Assembly (NCBI GenBank): GCA_937967405.1
Contig: CALCJV010000031.1
Coordinates: forward strand, 1-64,000
Source: an uncultured Chloroflexales bacterium
GTDB taxonomy: Bacteria; Chloroflexota; Chloroflexia; Chloroflexales; Chloroflexaceae
DNA length: 64,000 bases
Direction: 5' to 3'
Positions 17,123-24,643 of this stretch are shown here, piece after piece (position 1 is the first letter of the stretch; each line of letters opens with the position of its first letter). A program made the translations under genes and the position numbers. Under the pieces are notes generated by a model. It did no database searches and was not told where the DNA came from. It saw nothing but the letters and a program-made list of their open reading frames with translations.

Positions 17123-17439
17123 CGGGATCAGCCTTTCGTTGGGTAAGCCGTCACAAGGCGTGGTGCAGGCTGCGCGGGTTCCACGATCCATTACTACCCA
17201 CATCCGTGCTGTGTGTCCATTGGGGCCCGTTAGGGGGCCTTCAAGGAGATATTGTACGCCATGTGCGGAAACTGTTGTGGCGTGGATCGGCAGAGTCTGG
17301 GCAAGGGCAAGCAGGTCGGTGCGGAGCAGGGACCATATGTCTCGGGTGTAGCCCTGTGCGAGAAAGAAGCCCGCCTTGCCCCGCGGGTGGTCAGGATTGA
17401 GCAGGTAGCCCGTCAGCTTCTGTTCCTCGACGATGGCAT

Positions 17440-17535
17440 CGTCCGCATTCGGAAGTTTCGCTGGCTGTCCTCTTCGCGTTCTCCGTGCGCTTCGTACTCT
17501 GCGTGCCCTGACCCCTAGTCCCCTGCACCTGCCAC
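17440..17535. repeat. Intergenic repeat tract (CTTCGCGTTC-type and CCTGACCCCTAG-type)
   Basis: Contains CTTCGCGTTCTCCGTGCGC followed by CTTCGTACTCTGCG, then CCCTGACCCCTAGTCCCC and CACCTGCCACC. The first unit is the reverse complement of the ACACGAAGGGCACGAAG tract at 19625-19665. The second is a copy of the dispersed repeat also found at 19558, 28347, 28420, 49390 and 49460. It abuts the 3' end of the TPR gene. Confidence 0.6.
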
Positions 17536-19422
17536 CTTGCCAAGCACCCGTGCCAGCCCATCAGTGTACTTCTGCTGATTGGCGTGCCCGATGGCAGTGT
17601 AGAAGTCGGCGGCAACCTGCATGAGCGGTGCTGCCTGCGCCAGCTCGCCTTGCTCTTCATAGAGCAAACCGAGGTTCCAGCAAGCGTTTGCCTCACCCTT
17701 CCGGTCGCCGATCTCGCGCACGATCACGAGTTGCTGCGCGTAGTAGGCAATCGCTTGCGGAATCGCGCCAAGCTGCTTGGATGCGATACCCAGATTGCCC
17801 AGCGCGTTGCCTTCACCACGCCGGTCGCCTAGTTCGCGGGCAAGGGCCAGCCGTGCTTCGTAGAACGTGATCGCTCGCCGCACATCGCCCAAGGTGAAGT
17901 GGGCACTGCCCAGATTGCCCAGCGCAGTGCCTTCGCCACGCCGGTCGCCCAGCTCGCGGCTGATGTCCAACGCCTGCTCGTGGTACAGGATGGCCCGCCG
18001 CGCATCGCCCATGTTTTTGTACGCGATGCCGAGATTGCTTAGCGCGGAGCCTTCGCCGCGCCGGTCGCCTAGTTCGCGGGCAAGGGCCAGCCGTGCTTCG
18101 TAGAAGGTGATTGCCTGCCGTGCATCGCCTAAAGCGGCGTGGGCACTGCCCAGATTGTTCAGGATGCTGCCTTGGGCCTGCGTATCGCCTAGCTCACGCA
18201 TTACGCCGAGAGCCTGCTCATAGCAGGTAATCGCCTGCCGCGCATCGCCCAAAGCGGCGTGGGCACTGCCCAAATTACCTAGCGCGGAGCCTTCGCCGTG
18301 CCGGTCGCCCAACTCGCGGGCAAGGGCCAGCCGCTGCTCGTGGTAGGTGATTGCCCGCCGCGCATCGCCTAAAGCGGCGTGAGCCGTGCCCAGATTGTTC
18401 AGCATGCTGCCTTGGGCTTGCGTATCGCCAAGCTCCTGCATCACAGCCAATGCCTGCTCGTGGTAGGTGATCGCCTGCCGCGCATCGCCCAAAGCGGCGT
18501 GGGCACTGCCCAGATTGCTCAGCGCATTGCCTTCCGCCCGCTTGCGTCCCAGCCGCCGCGCCGCCGCTGCATGCGCCTCAAGCTGCGGGATGCGCTCCGT
18601 CTGTAGGTGGTAGCGTAACGCTCCCGTAGCTACGGTGACATCGGCCATGACGAGGATCAACTCGTCACATTCCGTATCTGCGGTCCCCTCGCCCTGCCCC
18701 AGCAGCCACGCCCACACTGCATCGGTCTGCGGCCGCTCCTGATCGAACAGCGCAAGGGCTGCTAATTGGTTCCCAGCCTGATACAATTGAGCCGCGTGGT
18801 ACATCAGATGAGCGTAGTAACGGGTGTGGCGCAGGCGGGCTTCGCGCTCGACGGGGGCGGGCATGCGTGTGCGCCCGTAGGCACGCAGCAGGTCGGGCTG
18901 GGTGTAGCGGGCGGTGTCCGCGTCATAGTGCAGCAACGAATGCCGCACCAGCAAGGCGAGCGTATCGGCGAGCGCGTCCTGCGTGGTTGGTTCGATGACC
19001 GCAAGTGCGGCGGGCAAGTCGAAGCTGCCCACAAACACTGCTAGCTGGGCGAAGGCCTGCTGGGCGGGGGCGGGCAGGGCGGCGTAGCTCAACGCCAACG
19101 CTGCCGCCATGCTGGCCGCTGGGTCATGCGGGTCGCCATCGGGGTCGGCAGAGTGGTGCCGGTGTTCGGCAGCTAATTGGGTCAGATAGTGGGCAACAGC
19201 GTAGGTTTCATCGGCAGCGAGCAGCGCGGCACTCACGCGCAGGGCGAGCGGCAGGTAGCCACACCGCCGCGCTAGTTCGGGGGCGTGGTCGCCAATGCGT
19301 GGGCACATTGCCAGCAGCAGGGCTTCGGCATCGGCAGGCGCGAGGCGGTCAAGGTTATGTGTCATCATCCTCTCCAACTCGATATGGGCACGGCGTGTGA
19401 ATATCAAGGCGCAGCTCGGCAA
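17515..19422 (-). CDS. 5'-truncated NB-ARC/TPR (STAND) protein
   Basis: A 635-residue frame. Residues 1-60 (CALIFTRRAHIELERM, then LARRCGYLPLALRVSAALL with the GxPLAL motif) are the end of an NB-ARC ATPase domain. A winged-helix-like region follows, then about nine 40-residue TPRs of kinesin-light-chain type (GSALGNLGSAHAALGDARQA). The P-loop and Walker B are absent. Immediately upstream of the first start codon, in frame, sequence still reads QPLLPALPSCALIF before a stop, so homology extends past the start: the gene has lost its 5' part. A GGAGAGG before the ATG at 19368 could still allow translation of a TPR fragment. The repeats are strikingly similar at the DNA level. Probably a remnant, possibly expressed. 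Confidence 0.72.
   Translation of the reverse strand: MPSCALIFTRRAHIELERMMTHNLDRLAPADAEALLLAMCPRIGDHAPELARRCGYLPLALRVSAALLAADETYAVAHYLTQLAAEHRHHSADPDGDPHDPAASMAAALALSYAALPAPAQQAFAQLAVFVGSFDLPAALAVIEPTTQDALADTLALLVRHSLLHYDADTARYTQPDLLRAYGRTRMPAPVEREARLRHTRYYAHLMYHAAQLYQAGNQLAALALFDQERPQTDAVWAWLLGQGEGTADTECDELILVMADVTVATGALRYHLQTERIPQLEAHAAAARRLGRKRAEGNALSNLGSAHAALGDARQAITYHEQALAVMQELGDTQAQGSMLNNLGTAHAALGDARRAITYHEQRLALARELGDRHGEGSALGNLGSAHAALGDARQAITCYEQALGVMRELGDTQAQGSILNNLGSAHAALGDARQAITFYEARLALARELGDRRGEGSALSNLGIAYKNMGDARRAILYHEQALDISRELGDRRGEGTALGNLGSAHFTLGDVRRAITFYEARLALARELGDRRGEGNALGNLGIASKQLGAIPQAIAYYAQQLVIVREIGDRKGEANACWNLGLLYEEQGELAQAAPLMQVAADFYTAIGHANQQKYTDGLARVLGKVAGAGD
17800..18540 (-). 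repeat. Tandem ~120-bp TPR-coding repeats, DNA-level similar
   Basis: Successive 120-base units share the core AAAGCGGCGTGGGCACTGCC (around 18131, 18251, 18371 with one change, and 18491) and CGCCGGTCGCC/TAGTTCGCGGGCAAGGG (17820, 17940, 18060, 18300). Alternate units resemble each other most, suggesting a 240-base duplicated double unit. This is coding repetition, not a CRISPR. Confidence 0.8.
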
Positions 19423-19544
19423 GGCGGGCAGAAGAGGTTGCGATAGCTGTAACGTGGCTTTGCTTCCGCAGGTGGGTTGTGCTCATTGGGTCGGCTCCAG
19501 CGCAACGTGAAAGGCTGATCGTGTGATCAGTATAGCATAGCATA

Positions 19545-19871
19545 GGTATCGGGGGGTAGGTGCTAGGTGTTAGGGATCAGGGGTCAGGTGCTAGGTGTTA
19601 GGTGGCGGGGGTCAGGGAAGGCAGACCACGAAGAACACGAAGGGCACGAAGAACGCGAAGGGTGGTAGGGGCAGGGGACGGGAGCGCGGCGCGGGTGAGG
19701 GGGCAGGTGGCAGGTGGGCGTGAGGGGCAGTGATCACAGATGACGAAGCGTGAACCGCGCCTTCGCGCTCCAACCCTTTATTCCTCACCAGCAAGCCCAA
19801 TGCCTGAGGTGTCGCAGCGTATCTGTGGCGGGGGTGCAGCCTGTGGTGAAACAATGACCACCAAAAGGAGA
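19545..19871. repeat. Repeat-rich spacer between the TPR remnant and the tRNA genes
   Basis: Two direct copies of AGGTGCTAGGTGTTAGG lie at 19558-19574 and 19586-19602 (28-base period), joined by GATCAGGGGTC. At 19625-19665 a second repeat type reads CGAAGAACACGAAGGGCACG and continues in the same pattern, the kind of short dispersed repeat seen in many large bacterial genomes. No coding frame is supported here. Confidence 0.65.
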
Positions 19872-19948
19872 TGGTCGGGGTGAGTGGATTTGAACCACCG
19901 ACCTCCGCGACCCGAACGCGGCGCTCTACCAGTCTGAGCCACACCCCG
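19872..19948 (-). tRNA. tRNA-Pro (CGG)
   Basis: Reading the minus strand: 7-bp acceptor CGGGGTG/CACCCCG, D arm GCTC...GAGC, anticodon stem CCGCG/CGCGG with loop TTCGGGT (anticodon CGG), T arm GGTGG-TTCAAAT-CCACT, then A and an encoded CCA. All arms pair; 77 bases including CCA. Confidence 0.97.
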
Positions 19949-19966
19949 ATATAGACATGATGTTGC

Positions 19967-20053
19967 TGGTGCCGAAGGTGGGACTCGAACCCACACGGAG
20001 TCACCTCCACCCGGGTTTGAGCCGGGCCCGTCTGCCAGTTCCAGCACTTCGGC
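19967..20053 (-). tRNA. tRNA-Leu (CAA)
   Basis: Minus strand: acceptor GCCGAAG/CTTCGGC, anticodon stem CCCGG/CCGGG with loop CTCAAAC (anticodon CAA), a class II long variable arm (GGAG-GTGA-CTCC), T arm GTGGG-TTCGAGT-CCCAC, discriminator A and an encoded CCA. It lies 18 bases upstream of tRNA-Pro, so the two are probably co-transcribed. Confidence 0.97.
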
Positions 20054-20122
20054 ACTAACTCTGAGATTATAGCGGATGCTGGAGCCGGTGTCAAGCAGCC
20101 CGTTCCCCTGTAAAATCGCCTC

Positions 20123-20151
20123 TTGCCAAATCATCCTGAGTGTGCTATACT
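20123..20151 (+). promoter_or_regulatory. Sigma-70-type promoter for tRNA-Gly
   Basis: TTGCCA (20123-20128), a 17-base spacer and TATACT (20146-20151), with TGTGC directly before the -10 (extended -10). It ends 12 bases before the tRNA-Gly 5' end. The same TGTGCTATACT string occurs at 42692-42702. Confidence 0.75.
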
Positions 20152-20163
20152 CTACTTTCGTAA

Positions 20164-20239
20164 GCGGGAATAGCTCAGTTGGTAGAGCGACACCTTGCCA
20201 AGGTGTAGGTCGCGAGTTCGAGCCTCGTTTCCCGCTCCA
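20164..20239 (+). tRNA. tRNA-Gly (GCC)
   Basis: Acceptor GCGGGAA/TTCCCGC, D arm GCTC...GAGC, anticodon stem CACCT/AGGTG with loop TGCCA region (anticodon GCC), T arm CGCGA-GTTCGAG-CCTCG-like pairing, discriminator T and an encoded CCA. It is transcribed divergently from the Leu/Pro pair and toward rplY. Confidence 0.97.
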
Positions 20240-20256
20240 TTTTGATGATAATAAGC

Positions 20257-20284
20257 AAACCGACGTGTCATCGTCGGTTTCTTT
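20257..20284 (+). terminator. Terminator after tRNA-Gly
   Basis: AAACCGACG pairs perfectly with CGTCGGTTT (9 bp, loop TGTCAT), followed by CTTT. It lies 17 bases after the tRNA and 65 bases before the rplY start, so rplY needs its own promoter or read-through. Confidence 0.78.
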
Positions 20285-20348
20285 ATGTAGGGTAAGGCTG
20301 GCACAAGCAGCCCCCTGTTGACAACATAATCAGGAGCAAAACGGCGTT

Positions 20349-20918
20349 ATGAGTACCCCGATTCAGCTGGAAGCGCAGTTGCGGACTGTTCGTGGGAAGG
20401 GTGTCAGCCGTCTTCGACGCGAAGGCATTCTCCCCGCTACCGTGTATGGCAAAGGCCGCGAACCGCTAGCAATCCAGATTAATGAAAAGGATTTTCTGAA
20501 CACCTACCGCAAAATTGGTCACTCGGTCTTGGTGGATTTGAAAATTGATGGGCGTGAAGGCTTCAATGTTTTTGTGCATATGCTGCAACGCCATCCCGTC
20601 AGCCGTGATATTATTCACGCTGATTTCCGCGCCGTAGATGCGGATCGTCCGGTGCGGGTGAATGTTGCGCTGGCGTTGCAGGGCGTGTCGCCGGTGGTAG
20701 CCCGCGGTGATGCGATTGTCAATCAGATGATTTCATCGGTGCGGGTGCGGGCACTGCCCGCTGATATGCCACCTGCGATGCCTGTGGATATGACCCGCGT
20801 AGTGCGCCCCTCGCAGGTGGTGCAGGTAAAAGATCTCCCCACGAGCGATAAATACGTCATCGAGTCTGAGCCGGAATTGATCCTGATTTCGCTGACGGGA
20901 GTCAAGCGGCGCGGTTAG
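20349..20918 (+). CDS. rplY: 50S ribosomal protein L25 (CTC form)
   Basis: A 189-residue protein with the L25 5S-rRNA-binding domain first (LEAQLRTVRGKGVSRLRREGILPATVYGKG, then HPVSRDIIHADFRAVD) and the longer beta C-terminal domain of the CTC/TL5 type (VNVALALQGVSPVVARGD, DLPTSDKYVIESEPELILISL). It binds 5S rRNA in the large subunit. AGGAG lies 12 bases upstream of the ATG. The usual neighbour pth is not present; tRNA-Gly lies upstream and a leftward gene group downstream. Confidence 0.94.
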   Translation: MSTPIQLEAQLRTVRGKGVSRLRREGILPATVYGKGREPLAIQINEKDFLNTYRKIGHSVLVDLKIDGREGFNVFVHMLQRHPVSRDIIHADFRAVDADRPVRVNVALALQGVSPVVARGDAIVNQMISSVRVRALPADMPPAMPVDMTRVVRPSQVVQVKDLPTSDKYVIESEPELILISLTGVKRRG

Positions 20919-21004
20919 TGGCTCCTTCGAAGACGAAAGGCTGGGCGGCATTTTGCATGAGTGCCGCCTGTCTCGGTACGATCTGAGCGTGGCCTGCTGA
21001 GTTG

Positions 21005-21481
21005 CTACCAGAGATTGAAGGCCATTCCCACGAAGTAGACCAGCGTTAGGGCGGCGGCAGCGAGCAGTACCCATTGCAGCCGCACTGCACGCTGCAACAC
21101 CGTCCGCGCATCGGTGGTCAAGTTGGGGTGGCTCAGGATCGTAGCTGAGATGATCCAGAAGCCCAAGCCCATGCTGATCGCGCCGAGCGAGGGAATGCCC
21201 CACAGGAACGGCTCTAGCCAGACATTCAGGCCTGACCCGATGACCCCCGCGAGCAGCAAGGTTAGGCAGATTATCAGGGTGATGGGGGTGCGCCGGGCCA
21301 GCAGATACGCAAACTGATCGGCGGTGCGGAGATTCTTCGACCAGCCTTCCATCACGTTTACCATCTGCCCGATGCGACTTGGCGCATCTTCCGGTGGCCC
21401 ACTCGCTGGTGTGGGCAAGGCTTGGGGGGCAGGATGGTGTTCGGAGGTAGGTTCAGCGGTTTGGGGGTTAGGTTCCAGCAT
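21005..21481 (-). CDS. Small membrane protein of unknown function
   Basis: The start is taken at the ATG at 21481, which overlaps the stop of the glycosyltransferase gene by 14 bases; the longer frame to 21550 lies inside that gene. The 158-residue product has a Pro-rich N-terminus, then three to four hydrophobic helices (TLIICLTLLLAGVIGSGLNVWL, ISMGLGFWIISATIL, WVLLAAAALTLVYFVGMAF). No family was recognised. The overlap implies that it works with, or is at least translated with, the GT2 enzyme. Confidence 0.65.
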   Translation of the reverse strand: MLEPNPQTAEPTSEHHPAPQALPTPASGPPEDAPSRIGQMVNVMEGWSKNLRTADQFAYLLARRTPITLIICLTLLLAGVIGSGLNVWLEPFLWGIPSLGAISMGLGFWIISATILSHPNLTTDARTVLQRAVRLQWVLLAAAALTLVYFVGMAFNLW

Positions 21482-22634
21482 AGATACGACCTTTCCAGAG
21501 CACGCCGTGTCCAGAAGCGACGAGCCACGCACTGCGGACGAGAATACCACTGTAGGCCATGATGCTCAATGACCAGAGCAGGCTATAGGGCCATGCCAAA
21601 TGATATAACTGGTGCAGGATCAGGGCCCGTAACACGAGTGCCGCAAGCACTGTTCCCAGCCCAATTAAGAGGGCAAGCAGGCTACTGAGATGGAACCCCA
21701 TCTGGCCCACGTAGATCACCGTTGTGAGCAGGAGCCAGAATGGTAAGAGAGCCAGTGCAAATTGCACCGTGCCCGCCAGAAACGCTCGCCAGCCCGCGCT
21801 GCGAAAGCCGGCACAGGCATTTTTGGTCAGCCCCTCAAACACTTCGCTCCGGCTGGTATACATTCGTACTCGCACGGCAGTACAGCCCAATACGACGGCC
21901 ACCTGTGCGCCGGACTCACGCAGGTGGCGGGCGAGCCAGACATCCTCTAGCACCGCAGATCGCACGGCGGCATGCCCATCAATAGCGGCGTAGCATCGCT
22001 GACGCACCAGAATGCATTGCCCATTCGCCATCACCTCGTGTGTGTGGGCATCATCTGCGGCGACGCGCTGGAAGGGGTAGGTGGCATAGATCATAGCCCG
22101 GAAGGGCGGCAGCAGCAGCCGTTCCCAGAAGCTCCCCAATTCGAGAAAGGGAAAGACACTGACAACATCGCGCTCTTGGGTATGGGCATACTCAAGCAGA
22201 GCTAGCAGCAGCTTGGGCTGGGCAGCGGTATCCGCATCCAAAAAGACGAGCCACTCGCCGCTCGCTGCCTGTGCCGCCTGCTGACACGCCCACGCCTTGC
22301 CCGTCCAGCCGGATGGCAGTCCTGTGCCCGATAGCACCCGTAGGTGCGGATATTGCGCGGCATACTGGGCCAGAATATGCGGGGTCGCATCAGTTGAGTG
22401 GTCATCAATCACAATCACTTCGTAGTTGGGGTAGTGTTGGTTCAGCACTCCATCGAGGCAGCGTGCAATGCAACGTGCTTCGTTGCGGGCGGGAATAATG
22501 ATGGAGATCCGCGGCGTGTGTTTGGGCGGGTTCGGATCGGGCGACAAATGGGGCAATGCCCGCGTTGCGCGGTACTCGCGGAGGTGTCCGTAGAGCGTAA
22601 ACAGAGCTAGCATGATGATCACAGTAAATAGCAT
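21468..22634 (-). CDS. Membrane glycosyltransferase family 2 (CruC-like candidate)
   Basis: The ATG at 22634 is preceded by AAAGAGG five bases away, giving 388 residues; a start 15 bases earlier is possible. There is one N-terminal membrane helix, then a GT2 catalytic domain (ISIIIPARNEARCIARCLDGVL, VIDDHSTDATPHI, FLDADTAAQP for the DxD, SAVLEDVWLARHLRE), and two to three C-terminal helices. GSGWTGKAWACQQA-type sequence and a C-terminal GRIYAG are found in GT2 enzymes that act on lipids and carotenoids. In phototrophic green bacteria one such enzyme, CruC, glucosylates carotenoids; with bch genes 2 kb away that role is plausible but unproven. A hopanoid or other lipid acceptor is the alternative. 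Confidence 0.78.
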   Translation of the reverse strand: MLFTVIIMLALFTLYGHLREYRATRALPHLSPDPNPPKHTPRISIIIPARNEARCIARCLDGVLNQHYPNYEVIVIDDHSTDATPHILAQYAAQYPHLRVLSGTGLPSGWTGKAWACQQAAQAASGEWLVFLDADTAAQPKLLLALLEYAHTQERDVVSVFPFLELGSFWERLLLPPFRAMIYATYPFQRVAADDAHTHEVMANGQCILVRQRCYAAIDGHAAVRSAVLEDVWLARHLRESGAQVAVVLGCTAVRVRMYTSRSEVFEGLTKNACAGFRSAGWRAFLAGTVQFALALLPFWLLLTTVIYVGQMGFHLSSLLALLIGLGTVLAALVLRALILHQLYHLAWPYSLLWSLSIMAYSGILVRSAWLVASGHGVLWKGRIYAGT

Positions 22635-22923
22635 ATACGCCTCTTTCATGCGCCCAGTGCGGGTATCCTACAAGTATTGTAGGGAGAATTGAAACAACCG
22701 TCAATCAGTCGCGCAATCTTGACGGGCATTGGCGCGGGCGCGTGGGGCGCAACAGCGTAGCGTAGCCCTGCCGCACGCAGCAGCGGATCAAGCCATGCGG
22801 TATCATCTGACGTAAGGGCTGGCGATGGTGGGTTGGTGCGGCTCACCGGAATCCGATCCGCACGCTTCGAGATAGGGGGCTATGCCTGAAACCGGATCGG
22901 CATTGCTTCCCCCGATCCTGCGC

Positions 22924-23919
22924 TTACACTTCCGGCAAGCCGAGCTTTCGGCGCAGCTCGTGTACTTTCTGCTCAATCATTTGCTTATCACGCACCTGTT
23001 GCAAGGGGATGTCGCGGAAGTTGACATATTGGCTGAAGCGTTCTTCATACAGGCGGAGCGTCTCTTCGTAGTTCTTGAGCTGGGTTTGCCACGCCGGCAC
23101 ATCGGCATTGCGCGTATCCAGCAGGATTGGCTGGTGTTGTTCGGTTGCCCACGCCACCGCTTTAGGCTGAGATTGCCCGCCCGCATAGTAGGCAAGCGCA
23201 AAGTTATCGGCGTGGCTGGCTGAGATGATCGGGTGCTGCTGGGCATAGCGGCTGGGCACGATGCGGGCCACGTAGCTGGCGACATCGAGCACCCGTGCGT
23301 AGCCATCCTGCTGGGCCGTGCCATAGCCCGCGAGAGCTTCAAGCAGCGTCTTGGTGAACAGGCTGAGGGGATCGCCGCGCAAGATGTGCGATAGTTCATC
23401 CTGCCGTGAAGAAGCGAGCACCACGCGCCCGCCACCCTGCCCCAATTCATTCAGCACCGTAGCTGGCAGAGCTGGGGCCAATGCCCCCCCAGTCGGCGAC
23501 TTCAGGGTGACTTGCCCGCCCGCGTGGCAACAATCGAGTAGCACCAGCAGGCGTTGCGCTGGAATGGCGCGGAGGGCCTCGCTCAGTTCGGTTTCGGCAA
23601 GCGCAGTCGTTGCTAGATTCTGGAGATCATAGCCGTGTGTCAGGAAAGAGAAGTGTGGTGTAGCCACCCCGTGCCCAGAGAGATACACGACGACGGTCGC
23701 CTGCGGATCGGTGCGGGCCCACTCCGCCACATGGGCCAAGCCGTTCAGCACGCCAGCGCGGCTTGCCTGCGCGTTGGTCAGCACCTGCACCTGTGTGGGT
23801 GGGTAGGCGCAGCGAGCCGGATCACGCAGGAATGCTGCAACCTGTTCTGCATCGTGCACCGTAGTGGGCAGATCGGCTCCCACTCCTCCTACTAGCGCAT
23901 AGCCATGGGTGAATAGCAT
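22924..23919 (-). CDS. Caspase-like (peptidase C14) protein
   Basis: A 331-residue protein whose first 240 residues are a caspase-hemoglobinase fold: MLFTHGYALVGGVGADLP, HDAEQVAAFLRDP, the catalytic histidine in VVVYLSGHG and the catalytic cysteine in VLLDCCHAGG, then VVLASSRQDELSH and SLFTKTLLEAL. The last 75 residues are helical and charged (YEETLRLYEERFSQYVNF, VHELRRKLGL) and may be a partner-binding region. Its ATG lies 3 bases after the stop of the upstream coiled-coil gene. Bacterial caspase homologues (orthocaspases) cleave after basic residues and some act in conflict systems; the role here is inferred only from architecture. Confidence 0.9.
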   Translation of the reverse strand: MLFTHGYALVGGVGADLPTTVHDAEQVAAFLRDPARCAYPPTQVQVLTNAQASRAGVLNGLAHVAEWARTDPQATVVVYLSGHGVATPHFSFLTHGYDLQNLATTALAETELSEALRAIPAQRLLVLLDCCHAGGQVTLKSPTGGALAPALPATVLNELGQGGGRVVLASSRQDELSHILRGDPLSLFTKTLLEALAGYGTAQQDGYARVLDVASYVARIVPSRYAQQHPIISASHADNFALAYYAGGQSQPKAVAWATEQHQPILLDTRNADVPAWQTQLKNYEETLRLYEERFSQYVNFRDIPLQQVRDKQMIEQKVHELRRKLGLPEV

Positions 23920-23922
23920 TGC

Positions 23923-24417
23923 TTATTGTCCTCGCTGGTGTACCTTCAGGCCCGATGATGGCGGTAGTGATACATGGGTTTTGGTATCAATCTCATCGAA
24001 GTGTTGGACGAGCTGTTCACGCAGCTGCATACTCTGCAACTCTAGGCGGCAGGCCCACAGCAACCAGAACACGGGCACATCGGCTAGTGGAACGTGGGCA
24101 TGGATTGCCTGTTGCAGGTGATCCAGCCGCCGCTCAATCTGCCACACATACTCATACTTGTCGAGGATTGACTCGAGCTGCTCAGGGCTAAGCAACGCGC
24201 TCCACTGTGCCACCGTCGGCAAATTGGGCAAGCGCAAGGCGGGGAGCGGGAGTTCGATTTGCATCCGCAGCTGAGCCATGCGCTGGGCAAGTATTGATTG
24301 TTCTGCGGATGCAACCGCCGCTTGACGCATCAGCGTGCAGTGGAGTTGTTCAAGGTGCTGATACTGTGCCTGCTGGTGCTGCAACCGAACTCTGCGGTCG
24401 ATCAGCAAATTCGCCAT
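23923..24417 (-). CDS. Helical/coiled-coil partner of the caspase-like protein
   Basis: A 164-residue protein from the ATG at 24417 (GTG at 24426 is also possible, AAAGGAG upstream). The N-terminal half is a glutamine-rich coiled-coil (RVRLQHQQAQYQHLEQLHCTL, AQRMAQLRMQIEL). The second half contains LPTVAQWSALLSPEQLESILDKYEYVW and a further amphipathic helix. No known domain was recognised. The caspase gene follows after 3 bases, so the two are almost certainly co-translated. It could be an adaptor, inhibitor or substrate of the protease. Confidence 0.68.
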   Translation of the reverse strand: MANLLIDRRVRLQHQQAQYQHLEQLHCTLMRQAAVASAEQSILAQRMAQLRMQIELPLPALRLPNLPTVAQWSALLSPEQLESILDKYEYVWQIERRLDHLQQAIHAHVPLADVPVFWLLWACRLELQSMQLREQLVQHFDEIDTKTHVSLPPSSGLKVHQRGQ

Positions 24418-24599
24418 AGGCAACACTTCTCCTTTTGTTCATTATAGTGACATGCCCCCCACTCTGGCAAGCCCTGAGTGAAGAAATAATTTTTCATGGT
24501 TATCGCATGCACACCGCGCAAGCGCAGTAGGCATGCTACGATACACGTAGCAGAGTAGTTGAAGTAGCGCGTAATTCTGGTGATCCATTGATCTCGGCG

Positions 24600-24630
24600 G
24601 CCCTGTAGTACAGACTGCTACCTACAGGGC
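24600..24630 (+). promoter_or_regulatory. Leader hairpin just upstream of bchJ
   Basis: GCCCTGTAG and CTACAGGGC form a perfect 9-bp stem with a 13-base loop, ending 13 bases before the bchJ ATG. There is no T-run and no clear Shine-Dalgarno between hairpin and start, so it may affect translation or mRNA stability rather than termination. Confidence 0.5.
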
Positions 24631-24643
24631 TAATAGAAATGAG

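Noticed and set aside
17800..18540. Regular repeats that could be taken for a CRISPR array
   Set aside because: The 120-base period, open frame and TPR consensus show a coding repeat; there are no short direct repeats with unique spacers.
22646..22846. 66-residue minus-strand frame upstream of the GT2 gene
   Set aside because: No ribosome-binding site, no recognisable domain and proline-rich composition; probably spacer.
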